Positions 15,858 to 24,465 of a stretch of DNA of 64,000 nucleotides are shown one piece after another. Position numbers and translations under genes: made by a program. The stretch spans positions 62,001-126,000 of the forward strand of contig NZ_FOFV01000018.1 of the NCBI RefSeq assembly GCF_900111005.1. The letters run 5' to 3'. The first letter of the stretch is position 1. Each line of letters starts with the position of its first letter. This DNA is from Lentzea albida. Lineage in GTDB: Bacteria > Actinomycetota > Actinomycetes > Mycobacteriales > Pseudonocardiaceae. The notes under the pieces were generated by a model that was not told where the DNA came from, searched no databases, and worked only from the letters and a program-made list of their open reading frames with translations.

Positions 15858-18220
15858 CCGCGGAGTCGCTTCATCTCGGGGTCGAAGAGCGGCTCCGGTG
15901 CCGGGCGCGCGGTGACCTTCCGCCCGAAGTACTCGATCTCCACCTCGTCGTCGATCTCGCTGGGCAGCCAGGCGTACGCGATGTTGAGGCCCGTGGTGTA
16001 CCCGTAGGCCGCGCTCGTCACGTACCCGACCGGTTCGCCTTGGTGGAACACGGGTTCACTGCCCAGCACGACGCTGTGCGGGTCGTCGATCGTCAGGCAG
16101 GTGAGCTTCTTGGTCGAGGTGAGGTTGTGCAGCGACCCCTTGCCGAGGAACTCCTTGTCCTGCCGCACCGCGAACCCCAGGCCCGCCTCGAACGGGTCGT
16201 GCTCCGTGGTCATGTCCGTGCCCCACGACCGGTAGCCCTTCTCCAGGCGCAGGCTGGTGAACGCGCCGCGCCCGGCCGCGATGACGCCGTGCCGCTGTCC
16301 GGCCTCCCACAGCGTGTCCCACAGCTTCGCGCCCAGGTCCGCGGTGGTGTAGAGCTCCCAGCCGAGTTCGCCCACATAGGACAGTCGCAGCGCGGTCACC
16401 GGGACGTTCTTGATGAACGCCCGTTGCGCGGTGAAGTACCCCTTCTGCGTGTCCATGGTGTGCGGGAGGTCGTTGATCAGGTCGCGGGCGAGAGGACCCC
16501 ACAGGCCGATGCAGCACGTGCCGGCCGTGATGTCCTTGATGAACACGTCGGCGGGAGCGTGCCGGGTGAGCCAGTCGAGGTCGAGGTTGCCGTTCGCGCC
16601 GACCTGGAACGTCGTGGCGTCGAGGCGCGCGACCGTGAGGTCGCTGCGCACCCCGCCCTGCTCGTCGAGCAGCAGCGTGTAGACGACCGCTCCCGGCTTG
16701 CGCTGGAGGTTGTTCGTCGTCATGTGCTGCAGGAACTCCAGCGCGCCCGGTCCGCTGACCTCCAGCCGCTTCAACGGGGTCATGTCGAACAACGCGACCC
16801 GCTTGCGCGTCACGAGCGCCTCGGCCCCGCAGATGGGCGACCAGTAGCGGCTCGCCCACTCGTCGCGGTGCGGGACCTCGGCGACCTCGGGCAGCCCGGC
16901 GTTGGCCTCGTACCAGTGCGGCCGCTCCCAGCCGGACGCCTCCAGGAAGAACGCGCCGAGCTCCTGCTGCCTGCTGTAGAACGGGCTCGTGCGGAGCGGC
17001 CGCGGGCTTTCCATGGGCTGCAACGGGTGCAGCAGGTCGTAGACCTCGACGAAGTTCTGGCAGCTGCGTTCCAGCACGTAGTCCGGCGCGAGCTGCACCT
17101 GCTCGAACCGGTTGAGGTCGCTCGAGTGCAGGTCCAGCTCCGGCTGCCCGTCGACGATCCACTCGGCCACCGACCGCGCCACGCCCGCGGAGTGCGTGAT
17201 CCACACGGCCTCCGCGACCCAGAACCCGCGCAGGCCCGGGTGCTCGCCCAGCAACGGCATCCCGTCGCTGGTGAACGAGAACAGCCCGTTGAACCCGCTC
17301 GCGACCCCGGCCTCCGCGAGCGCCGGGACCAGCTCGACCGCCGACTGCCAGGACGACTTGAAGTCCTCCTCGGTGAACGGCAGCTCCGAGCCGGTGATGT
17401 CCTTTGCCGCGATCGGCATGGGCTTGTGCCCGTACGCGCCGATGCCGAGCGCCTGGCCGTGCGAGCGGAAGTACAGGTCGGCTTCCTGATGCCGCAGAAT
17501 CGGCCGGCGTGCCAACGCGTCCGCGTCAACGTCCAGGTCACCGCTGAACGCGTACTGGTGCGCCATGGGCACGAGCGGCACGGTCAGCCCGACCATCTCG
17601 CCCAGCACCGGCCCCCACATCCCGGCGCACGACACGACGACGTCGGCCGCGAACACGTCCGTCCCGGTCCGCACCCCGGTCACGCGGTCACCACTCGTCT
17701 CGACCGCGACGACCTTCTGCCCGAACACGAACCGCGCGCCGCGTTCGGCCGCCCGCCGCGCCTGGACCTCGGCCGCCAGCACCGGTTTCGCGAGCCCGTC
17801 ACTCGGAATGAGGAACCCGCCGAGCAGCTGCTCCCGGTCCAGCAACGGGTGCAGGCGCGCGACCTCGTCCGCGTCGACCAACCGGCTCTGCACGCCCCAC
17901 GACGTGGCCCAGCCGTGCCGGCGGGAGAGGTCCGCGAGCCTTTCGGGGGTGGTCGCGATCTCGAGGCCGCCGACCTGGTCGAAGCAGCCGAGCGCCGTGT
18001 ACTTCTCGACGGTGTAGCGGGCGAACTGCGTCATGCTGCGGCACGGGTTCGTCTGGAAGACCAGGCCGGGGGCGTGCGAGCTGGATCCCCCGACCGCGAG
18101 ACCGGCGGCCTGGTCGAGGACCGTGACGTCGGTGAAGCCCCGTTCGGTGAGCTCGTCGGCCAGCGCGCACCCGACGATCCCCGCCCCCACGAGCACCACG
18201 CGAGGCACTGCACCAGGCAT
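15854..18220 (-). CDS. FAD-dependent dimethylglycine dehydrogenase/oxidase with GcvT-like domain
   Basis: 788 residues. Residues 1 to about 390 are a D-amino-acid-oxidase-type FAD domain (VVLVGAGIVGCALADELTERG, GGSSSHAPGLVF). About 395-450 is the FAO_M linker. From about 455 comes a GcvT (aminomethyltransferase-like) folate-binding domain with its C-terminal barrel (FDMTPLKRLEVSGPGALEFL, LRLSYVGELGWELY). This is the layout of dimethylglycine dehydrogenase, which passes the methyl group to tetrahydrofolate. First gene of the leftward operon, starting at an ATG with AAGGG upstream. It could instead act on sarcosine or another N-methyl amine, but the neighbours favour dimethylglycine. Confidence 0.87.
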   Translation of the reverse strand: MPGAVPRVVLVGAGIVGCALADELTERGFTDVTVLDQAAGLAVGGSSSHAPGLVFQTNPCRSMTQFARYTVEKYTALGCFDQVGGLEIATTPERLADLSRRHGWATSWGVQSRLVDADEVARLHPLLDREQLLGGFLIPSDGLAKPVLAAEVQARRAAERGARFVFGQKVVAVETSGDRVTGVRTGTDVFAADVVVSCAGMWGPVLGEMVGLTVPLVPMAHQYAFSGDLDVDADALARRPILRHQEADLYFRSHGQALGIGAYGHKPMPIAAKDITGSELPFTEEDFKSSWQSAVELVPALAEAGVASGFNGLFSFTSDGMPLLGEHPGLRGFWVAEAVWITHSAGVARSVAEWIVDGQPELDLHSSDLNRFEQVQLAPDYVLERSCQNFVEVYDLLHPLQPMESPRPLRTSPFYSRQQELGAFFLEASGWERPHWYEANAGLPEVAEVPHRDEWASRYWSPICGAEALVTRKRVALFDMTPLKRLEVSGPGALEFLQHMTTNNLQRKPGAVVYTLLLDEQGGVRSDLTVARLDATTFQVGANGNLDLDWLTRHAPADVFIKDITAGTCCIGLWGPLARDLINDLPHTMDTQKGYFTAQRAFIKNVPVTALRLSYVGELGWELYTTADLGAKLWDTLWEAGQRHGVIAAGRGAFTSLRLEKGYRSWGTDMTTEHDPFEAGLGFAVRQDKEFLGKGSLHNLTSTKKLTCLTIDDPHSVVLGSEPVFHQGEPVGYVTSAAYGYTTGLNIAYAWLPSEIDDEVEIEYFGRKVTARPAPEPLFDPEMKRLRG

Positions 18221-18290
18221 CAGGACACCCTTCGCCGCAGTTGCGAGTAACAGAACTCGTTCCGCTATCAGCAACAAAATCCGGCTAGAG
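18221..18290 (-). promoter_or_regulatory. Promoter/operator region of the betaine demethylation operon
   Basis: Read on the minus strand, a TTGCTG element is followed after 17 bases by GTTACT, a plausible -35/-10 pair ending about 30 bases from the start codon. The -10 overlaps an imperfect palindrome (TTGCGAGT, six bases, ACTCGTTC; 18241-18262). The half-site GTTGCG, also seen three times around the IclR start, occurs at 18240-18245. IclR control is inferred. Confidence 0.45.
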
Positions 18291-18346
18291 GGTCCGGCTG
18301 TCAATACCGCCGTTCGCGCGATCAGCGGGGAAACCGGGCGAACGCG

Positions 18347-18358
18347 TAGGTTCCGCGC
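18347..18358 (+). promoter_or_regulatory. Probable leaderless -10 element
   Basis: TAGGTT followed by exactly six bases and then the ATG at 18359, with no Shine-Dalgarno sequence. The same TAnnnT-N6-ATG geometry recurs at 35766 and 38700. Confidence 0.5.
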
Positions 18359-19183
18359 ATGGAGCCGATCACCCTGCACACGATGGCGCGCAGGTACCTG
18401 ATGAGCCGCGACGGGAAGTTGCGGGCCGAGTACGCCGCGCTGCCGGACGACGGGCGCAGGAGCTTCGGCTACACCGACGAGGCCAAGCGGATCTTCCCCA
18501 GGTACGACGTGGTGGCCGCGATGCTGCTGGAGGTCGAGCGCCTCGACCCCGACGACCTGCCGCCCGTCGACAGGCTCGCCACCGCTCTCGCCACCGCCGC
18601 GTCGTCGGCGCGATCGGTCCTCACCACCGATCTCGGCGCGGTCGAGGCCGAGGCGACGGCCGCCGAACGCGAGCTGTTCCGCAGGGGGATCAGGAGCTGG
18701 GTGACGGCGGAGGACCTCGTCGTCGAACCGCTGCCCTACCGGCGCGTCTTCGGCGACGAGGAGGTGCAGGACTGGCGCTGGCGGCTCGAGCGGCGGTGGG
18801 GGTTCGCGAGGGACCAGACACTGTGGCACCCGTTGATCGCCGAGACCGTGCCGGAGGACGTGCTGGTGGTCAGCGCCGACGCGATGTGGGACGCGGGCGG
18901 GTTCGAGCGGGTGCACGAGGCCCTGGCGGCCACGGGGCTGCGCCGGGTGGTCGAGATCCGGGAGCACGGCGATCCGAGCTGCCTGCTCGACCTCGACGAG
19001 TTCGCGCCGAGCTACACCGGGGCGGAGGGGATCTGGACCGACGACACGCTCGACTGGATCGCGTACGCCTCGCACGAGTCGTCGGTGGCGTTCGGCGGCA
19101 CGCTCGCCGAACACCTCCGCACGTCCTGGGCGGACCTCGCCGACTGGGGCTGGGTCGCGATCTGGGATCAGCCCGCGAAGTAG
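18359..19183 (+). CDS. Hypothetical protein
   Basis: 274 residues, soluble, acidic, no signal peptide. The start is the ATG six bases after a TAGGTT element. Residues about 75-105 are alanine-rich and helical (LATALATAASSARSVL). The middle holds aromatic stretches (DWRWRLERRWGFARDQTLWH) and the C-terminus ends in a Trp-rich segment. I do not recognise a domain. It lies between the two choline/betaine operons, divergent from one and overlapping the IclR gene tail-to-tail by 16 bases, but nothing shows it belongs to the pathway. Confidence 0.75.
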   Translation: MEPITLHTMARRYLMSRDGKLRAEYAALPDDGRRSFGYTDEAKRIFPRYDVVAAMLLEVERLDPDDLPPVDRLATALATAASSARSVLTTDLGAVEAEATAAERELFRRGIRSWVTAEDLVVEPLPYRRVFGDEEVQDWRWRLERRWGFARDQTLWHPLIAETVPEDVLVVSADAMWDAGGFERVHEALAATGLRRVVEIREHGDPSCLLDLDEFAPSYTGAEGIWTDDTLDWIAYASHESSVAFGGTLAEHLRTSWADLADWGWVAIWDQPAK

Positions 19184-19938
19184 CCGAGCTGCGCCGAGAG
19201 GTCCGCGGCCGCCGACGACATCGCCGGCACGATCTCCCGCACCCGCTCCCGGGACAGCCGGTACGACGGCCCGGACGCGCTCATCGCCGCCACGACCTCA
19301 CCGCGGTGCCCGCGCACCGGCACGGCCACCGCGTGCAACCCGAGTTCGAGCTCCTCGAAGCACGCCGCGTACCCCTTCGACGCGACCTCCTCCAGCTCCG
19401 ACAGCAGTCGTGCGGACTCCACGACCGTGTTCTCGGTGTAGGCGTCGAGCGGCATCGAGACGAGTCGCGCGCGCTCGTCCTGCGGCAGGTACGCGAGCAG
19501 GACCTTGCCGGACGACGTGGCGTGCAGGGGTGTGCGCTGGCCGATCCAGTTCACGGCGGAGACGGCCGCCGAGCCGCGGGCCTGGGTGATGTTGATGGCG
19601 ACGCCGGCGTCGTGCACGGCGATGTTCACGGTCTCGCCGAACGAGTCCGCGAGGGTCTGGCAGACGGGCTGGCCGAGCTTCGTGAGGTCCATGCGGCCGG
19701 TGGCGGCGCCGGCGAGGCGGACGACCCCGAAGCCGATGGCGTACTTGCCCCTCTCGCCGAGCTGCTCCACCAGGCCGCGCGACTCCAGGACGGAGACGAG
19801 TCTGGACACCGTGGACTTGTGCACGCCCAGCTCACCGGCGATCTCGGTGATGCCCGCCTCGCCCTGGGCGAGGAGTTCGAGCACGCTGATGGCCCTGTCG
19901 ACGGACTGCACCTGAGCTGCCGAGTCGGAGTTGCTCAT
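19168..19938 (-). CDS. IclR-family transcriptional regulator
   Basis: 256 residues from the ATG at 19938. An in-frame start at 19962 is possible but has no better ribosome site. The N-terminal winged helix-turn-helix spans about residues 13-75 (ISVLELLAQGEAGITEIAGE, LGVHKSTVSRLVSVLESRGL). The C-terminal effector domain contains NWIGQRTPLHATSSGKVLLAY, the family signature. It is divergent from the ferredoxin-reductase-betB-betA operon and close to the demethylation operon, so it probably controls both in response to choline or betaine (inference). Confidence 0.93.
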   Translation of the reverse strand: MSNSDSAAQVQSVDRAISVLELLAQGEAGITEIAGELGVHKSTVSRLVSVLESRGLVEQLGERGKYAIGFGVVRLAGAATGRMDLTKLGQPVCQTLADSFGETVNIAVHDAGVAINITQARGSAAVSAVNWIGQRTPLHATSSGKVLLAYLPQDERARLVSMPLDAYTENTVVESARLLSELEEVASKGYAACFEELELGLHAVAVPVRGHRGEVVAAMSASGPSYRLSRERVREIVPAMSSAAADLSAQLGYFAG

Positions 19939-20057
19939 CGCGCAACAGTAATCGACAGGCAAAACAGGCTGTCGGACTCTTGACGGCGGGTCGTCCGGGC
20001 CTCACATTGTGTTGCGTCATTCGGAACGTGTGCCGTGTTACGCAACGGAGGCCGACG
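19939..20057 (+). promoter_or_regulatory. Promoter and operator of the choline-oxidation operon
   Basis: TTGACG (19980-19985), a 17-base spacer and CACATT (20003-20008) form a good promoter. Just downstream lies an inverted repeat GTTGCGT (20011-20017) and ACGCAAC (20040-20046), 22 bases apart, placed to block transcription. GTTGCG also appears inverted at 19940-19946 beside the IclR start codon. Assignment to IclR is inference. Confidence 0.55.
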
Positions 20058-20378
20058 ATGATCCGCGCCTGCGCTCTCGTGGACCTGCCCCCAGGGGAGG
20101 CGGTGCGCGTCGTCGGTCCTCACGCGCCGATAGCGGTCTTCAACGCCGACGGCGCCCTTTACGCCATCGACGACACCTGCACCCACCAGGACGCCTCGCT
20201 CAGCGAGGGCTGGCTGGAGGGCTGCTTCGTCGAGTGCCCGCTGCACGCCGCGAGCTTCGACCTTCGCACCGGCGAGCCGACCTGTCTGCCCGCCAAACGA
20301 TCGGTGAGGACCTACCCGGTTTTTGTTAAAGATGGAGAGGTCTATGTCGATGTCGAAGTGAACGAGGACGTGGCGTGA
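20058..20378 (+). CDS. Rieske-type [2Fe-2S] ferredoxin
   Basis: 106 residues. ATG preceded by GGAG. Cluster ligands are Cys41/His43 (CTH) and Cys60/His63 (CPLH), with the usual 16-residue gap. The LPAKRSVRTYPVFVKDGEVYV tail is typical of the small ferredoxin components of multicomponent dioxygenases. It is followed by its reductase with a 4-base GTGA overlap. Most likely it shuttles electrons to the Rieske oxygenase at 13651-14763, which lacks a reductase of its own. Confidence 0.92.
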   Translation: MIRACALVDLPPGEAVRVVGPHAPIAVFNADGALYAIDDTCTHQDASLSEGWLEGCFVECPLHAASFDLRTGEPTCLPAKRSVRTYPVFVKDGEVYVDVEVNEDVA

Positions 20379-21478
20379 GGACGATCGCGATCATCGGCGC
20401 ATCACTGGCCGGTCTGAGGTCGGCGCAGGCACTGCGCCAGCAGGGGTTCGACGGACGGCTCGTCGTGGTCGGCGACGAGGTCCATCTCCCCTATGACAGG
20501 CCTCCTCTCTCGAAGGACTTCCTGCTCGGCAAGGTCGAGGCGGTGCCGCTCGCCGACCAGGAGGACCTCGACGCGCTCGACGCCGAGTGGCGCCTCGGGG
20601 TGCGGGCCACAGGTCTGCTCTCCACCGGCGAGGTCTCGCTCAGCGACGACTCGACCATCGAGGCCGACGGCATCGTCATCGCTACCGGTGGCCTGCCGCG
20701 CACGATCCCCGGCACGCACGTCCTGCGCACGCTGGACGACGCGGTCAAGTTGCGCGAGGCGTTCGGCACCGCGCAGCACGTCGGTGTCATCGGCGCCGGG
20801 TTCATCGGCGCCGAGATCGCCTCCAGTGCGCGCGCTCTCGGCAAGGACGTCACCGTCGTCGAGGCGCTTCCCACGCCTCTCACGCGTGTTCTCGGCGCCG
20901 AGATGGGTGCTGCATGTGGACATCTGCACGGTGACCACGGATCAACGTTGATTACCGGAATCAACGTTGATTCAGTCAACGTTGACGGCGGAATCAACCT
21001 CGCGGACGGTCGTCAAGTCAACGCTGACGTCGTCGTCGCGGGCATCGGCACGCGTCCGGCGACGGACTGGCTCGCCGGCGGACCGGTCCGCCTCGACAAC
21101 GGCGTGCTGTGCGACGCGGGCGGCGTCACGAACGTGAAGAACGTCGTCGCGGTGGGCGACGTCGCGAACTGCGCGGGACACCGCGCCGAGCACTGGACGA
21201 GCGCGACCGAACAGGCACAGGTCGCCACCCGCAACCTGCTCGCGGGCGAGACCGTCGCCACGCACACCAACGGCGGTTACGTCTGGTCGGACCAGTACGG
21301 CGTGCGAATCCAGTTCATCGGGCGAGCGACGCGTGACGTTCGCGTCGAAGATGGGTCCATCGAGGACAGGAAGTTCGTGGCGACCTATCGAGACGACGAG
21401 AACCCGGAGGACGTCGTCGGCATCATCGCCATGAGCAACGCACGACTATTCACCAGGCTCCGCAGGAACCTGAAGTAG
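20375..21478 (+). CDS. FAD/NAD-dependent ferredoxin reductase
   Basis: 367 residues from a GTG overlapping the ferredoxin stop. FAD-binding motif IAIIGASLAGLRSAQALR at the N-terminus, PYDRPPLSK, NAD-binding GVIGAGFIGAEIAS at about residue 131, and VAVGDVANC near 267 place it in the BphA4/rubredoxin-reductase family. It is somewhat shorter than the usual 400 residues at the C-terminus. It passes electrons from NADH to the adjacent ferredoxin. The stretch coding for residues about 189-218 contains a row of palindromes described separately. Confidence 0.9.
   Translation: MRTIAIIGASLAGLRSAQALRQQGFDGRLVVVGDEVHLPYDRPPLSKDFLLGKVEAVPLADQEDLDALDAEWRLGVRATGLLSTGEVSLSDDSTIEADGIVIATGGLPRTIPGTHVLRTLDDAVKLREAFGTAQHVGVIGAGFIGAEIASSARALGKDVTVVEALPTPLTRVLGAEMGAACGHLHGDHGSTLITGINVDSVNVDGGINLADGRQVNADVVVAGIGTRPATDWLAGGPVRLDNGVLCDAGGVTNVKNVVAVGDVANCAGHRAEHWTSATEQAQVATRNLLAGETVATHTNGGYVWSDQYGVRIQFIGRATRDVRVEDGSIEDRKFVATYRDDENPEDVVGIIAMSNARLFTRLRRNLK
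20941..21028. repeat. Row of TCAACGTTGA palindromes inside the reductase gene
   Basis: ATCAACGTTGAT (20941-20952), AATCAACGTTGATT (20959-20972), GTCAACGTTGAC (20975-20986) and the degenerate GTCAACGCTGAC (21017-21028). The first copy is read as Ser-Thr-Leu and the second as Ile-Asn-Val-Asp, i.e. in different frames, and they use AT-rich codons uncommon nearby. This suggests selection on the DNA, as for protein-binding sites. Confidence 0.6.
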
Positions 21479-21559
21479 GAGACGGTCGTCACGGTTTACC
21501 GCCACCGGCGACCGGCTACACCCCGATGTCCTTCGTGGACAGACGAACAGGGAGGCCCA

Positions 21560-22999
21560 GTGTCGCCGGTGCGGCAGATCATCAACCCCTATGACCAGAG
21601 TGTTCTCACCGAGGTCGAGGACCAAACCCGCGACCAGGCGATCGCCGCGATCGGGAAGGCCAGGAACGCCTTCGACCACGGTGACTGGCCGCACGCCGGT
21701 CCCGAACACCGCGCCGCCGTGCTGCACCGCGTCGCGGACCTGCTGGAGCGCGACAAGGAGGACATCGCCCGCACCGAGACGCTCGACACCGGCAAGACGC
21801 TGGTCGAGAGCCGCATCGACGTGGACGACGTCGCCGCCGTGTTCCGCTACTACGGCAACCTCGCCGGGCTGCTGCACCCCAAGGTCGTCCCAGGGGTGCC
21901 GGAAGACGTCATCAGCCGCATCGACTACGAACCCGTCGGCGTCTGCGGCCTGATCGCCCCCTGGAACTACCCGCTGCTGCAGATCTCCTGGAAGATCGCG
22001 CCGGCCCTGCTCGCGGGCAACACGCTGGTCGCCAAGCCCAGTGAGATCACGCCGCTCACGACGATCAAGCTGTTCGAGCTGTTGCAGGAGGCCGGGGTCC
22101 CGGACGGGGTCGCGAACCTCGTCCTCGGCACCGGCGCCGAGGTCGGCGCGCCGCTGTCCGAGCACCCCGACGTCGACCTGGTCTCGTTCACCGGCAGCCT
22201 CGCGACCGGTCAGCGGATCATGGCGTCGGCCGCGAAGACCGTGAAGAAGGTCGCCCTCGAACTCGGCGGCAAGAACCCGAACATCGTCTTCGCGGACGCC
22301 GACCTCGACGTGGCCGTCGACTACGCGCTCACCGCCGCGTTCTTCCACGCGGGCCAGGTCTGCTCGTCCGGCACGCGTCTCATCGTGCACAGCAGCGTCT
22401 ACGACGACTTCGTGGGCGAGGTCGCGCGGCGGGCCGATCTCATCAAGCTGGGCAACGGTTTCGACGAAGACACCGAGTCGGGTCCCTTGGTGAGCGCGGA
22501 GCACCGCGCGAAGGTCGAGAGTTACGTCGAGATCGCGAAGCAGGAGGGCGCGACCCTCAAGGCCGGCGGCAGGCGGCCCGACGAACCCGAGCTGCAGAAC
22601 GGTTTCTTCTTCCGCCCCACCGTCTACGCGGACTGCACCAGGGACATGAAGCTGGTGCAGGACGAGACGTTCGGACCGATCATCACCGCCGAGCGCTTCG
22701 AGACCGAGGACGAGGCGATCAGGCTCGGCAACGACACCGAGTACGGCCTCGCGGGCGGTGTCTGGAGCCAGGACCTCGAGAAGGCGCAGCGGGTGGCGAA
22801 GAAACTGCGCCACGGCACGGTCTGGGTCAACGAGTTCGGCCCGTACCTGCCGCAGGCGGAGTGGGGCGGGTTCAAGCGCTCCGGTGTCGGCCGCGAGCTC
22901 GGCACCGCCGGTCTGCTGGAGTACACCGAGCCCAAGCACGTGTACCAGAACCTCAAGCCACAAGCCCAGAACTGGTTCGCGCGAAAGGACTCCCAGTGA
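21560..22999 (+). CDS. betB: Betaine-aldehyde dehydrogenase
   Basis: 479 residues. GTG with GGGAGG upstream. The NAD-dependent aldehyde dehydrogenase fold shows APWNYPLLQ, FTGSLATG, the general base Glu234 in LELGGKNP and the nucleophile Cys268 in GQVCSSGTR. The choline-dehydrogenase-like gene follows with a 4-base GTGA overlap. It would oxidise betaine aldehyde to glycine betaine, the substrate of the demethylation operon on the other side of the IclR gene. Confidence 0.92.
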   Translation: MSPVRQIINPYDQSVLTEVEDQTRDQAIAAIGKARNAFDHGDWPHAGPEHRAAVLHRVADLLERDKEDIARTETLDTGKTLVESRIDVDDVAAVFRYYGNLAGLLHPKVVPGVPEDVISRIDYEPVGVCGLIAPWNYPLLQISWKIAPALLAGNTLVAKPSEITPLTTIKLFELLQEAGVPDGVANLVLGTGAEVGAPLSEHPDVDLVSFTGSLATGQRIMASAAKTVKKVALELGGKNPNIVFADADLDVAVDYALTAAFFHAGQVCSSGTRLIVHSSVYDDFVGEVARRADLIKLGNGFDEDTESGPLVSAEHRAKVESYVEIAKQEGATLKAGGRRPDEPELQNGFFFRPTVYADCTRDMKLVQDETFGPIITAERFETEDEAIRLGNDTEYGLAGGVWSQDLEKAQRVAKKLRHGTVWVNEFGPYLPQAEWGGFKRSGVGRELGTAGLLEYTEPKHVYQNLKPQAQNWFARKDSQ

Positions 23000-24465
23000 C
23001 CGCGTACGACTACGTCATCGTCGGCGGCGGCACCGCGGGCTGCGTCCTCGCCGCGCGGTTGACCGAGGACCCCTCGACCACGGTCGCGGTCATCGAGGGC
23101 GGGCCGTCCGACGTCGGTGACGAGAAGATCCTGAACCTGCGCAACTGGATCAACCTGCTCGAGACCGAGTACGACTACGACTACCCGACGGTCGAGCAGC
23201 CGCGCGGCAACTCGCACATCCGGCACAGCCGCGCGAAGGTGCTCGGCGGGTGTTCCAGCCACAACACGCTGATCTGCTTCCAGCCGCTGCCGCAGGACCT
23301 CGACGACTGGGGTCACGGCTGGACGTGGGACGCGGTCGGGCCGTACTTCGACAAGGTCCAGCTCAACATCATCCCGGTGGTGGAGAAGGACAGGAACCCG
23401 ATCGCCAAGGACTTCGTCGCCGCCGCGCGCAAGGCCGTCGACGTCCCCGAGGTCGAGAACTTCAACGCCGCTCCGTTCGAGGACGGCGTGGGTTTCTTCT
23501 CCATCGCCTACCACCCGGAGAAGAACAACCAGCGTTCCAGCGCCAGCACCGCCTACGTGCACCCGATCCTGGAGCGCAGGAACCTGACCCTGCTGCTCAA
23601 CACGTGGGCCGGGAAGATCGAGTTCGACGGCGACCGCGCGATCGGCGTGCACACCGACAAGGGGTATGTCGAGGCCAACAAGGAGGTTCTGCTCTGCGCG
23701 GGCGCGATCGACACGCCCCGGCTGCTGATGCTCTCGGGCGTCGGCGACGCGGAGCACCTCAACAGCATCGGCATCGTGCCGAAGCACGACCTGCCCGGTG
23801 TCGGCGAGAACCTGCTCGACCACCCGGAGTCGGTGATCATCTGGGAGACCACGAAGCCGTTGCCGGAGAACTCGGTGATGGACTCCGACGCCGGTCTCTT
23901 CATCCGGCGGGACTCCTCCGACCCGAGGCCGGACCTGATGTTCCACTTCTACCAGATCCCCTTCACCACCAACACCGAACGCCTCGGCTACCCGGCGGTG
24001 GAGCACGGGGTCTGCATGACGCCGAACATCCCGCGCCCGCACAGCAAGGGCAGGCTGTGGCTGAAGTCCAGCGACCCGGCCGAGAAGCCCGCGCTCGACT
24101 TCGGGTACTTCACGAACCCGGACGGTTACGACGAGCAGACCCTCGTCGACGGCTTCCGGATCGCCCGCAAGATCGCCGAGGAGGAGCCGCTGAAGTCGTG
24201 GCTCAAGCGGGAGATCGCGCCGGGCCCGGACGTCACGAGCGACGAGGCCCTGTCGGAGTACGGCCGGCGCGCGGCCCACACCGTCTACCACCCGGCCGGC
24301 ACGTGCGCCATCGGGTCTGTTGTGGACGGTGACCTGAAGGTCATCGGGCTCGAGGGCCTCCGGGTCGTCGACGCGTCCGTGTTCCCCACCATGCCCACCG
24401 TGAACCCGATGGTCACGGTGCTCATGATCGGAGAACGCGCCGCCGACCTGATCAAGGGGTCCTGA
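22996..24465 (+). CDS. betA: GMC-family choline dehydrogenase/oxidase
   Basis: 489 residues. GTG start with AGGA six bases upstream, overlapping the betB stop. FAD-binding motif YVIVGGGTAGCVLAARL at residues 4-20, GMC signature HSRAKVLGGCSSHN, catalytic His432 in HPAGTC and Asn470 in VNPMVTVLMIGERAA. It is shorter than E. coli BetA (about 556) but its position after betB makes choline the likely substrate, giving betaine aldehyde. The next gene starts within its stop (TGATG). Confidence 0.88.
   Translation: MTAYDYVIVGGGTAGCVLAARLTEDPSTTVAVIEGGPSDVGDEKILNLRNWINLLETEYDYDYPTVEQPRGNSHIRHSRAKVLGGCSSHNTLICFQPLPQDLDDWGHGWTWDAVGPYFDKVQLNIIPVVEKDRNPIAKDFVAAARKAVDVPEVENFNAAPFEDGVGFFSIAYHPEKNNQRSSASTAYVHPILERRNLTLLLNTWAGKIEFDGDRAIGVHTDKGYVEANKEVLLCAGAIDTPRLLMLSGVGDAEHLNSIGIVPKHDLPGVGENLLDHPESVIIWETTKPLPENSVMDSDAGLFIRRDSSDPRPDLMFHFYQIPFTTNTERLGYPAVEHGVCMTPNIPRPHSKGRLWLKSSDPAEKPALDFGYFTNPDGYDEQTLVDGFRIARKIAEEEPLKSWLKREIAPGPDVTSDEALSEYGRRAAHTVYHPAGTCAIGSVVDGDLKVIGLEGLRVVDASVFPTMPTVNPMVTVLMIGERAADLIKGS

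Noticed and set aside
16040..18250. 736-codon open frame on the plus strand
   Set aside because: Antisense to the FAD-GcvT demethylase gene, which has full domain support.
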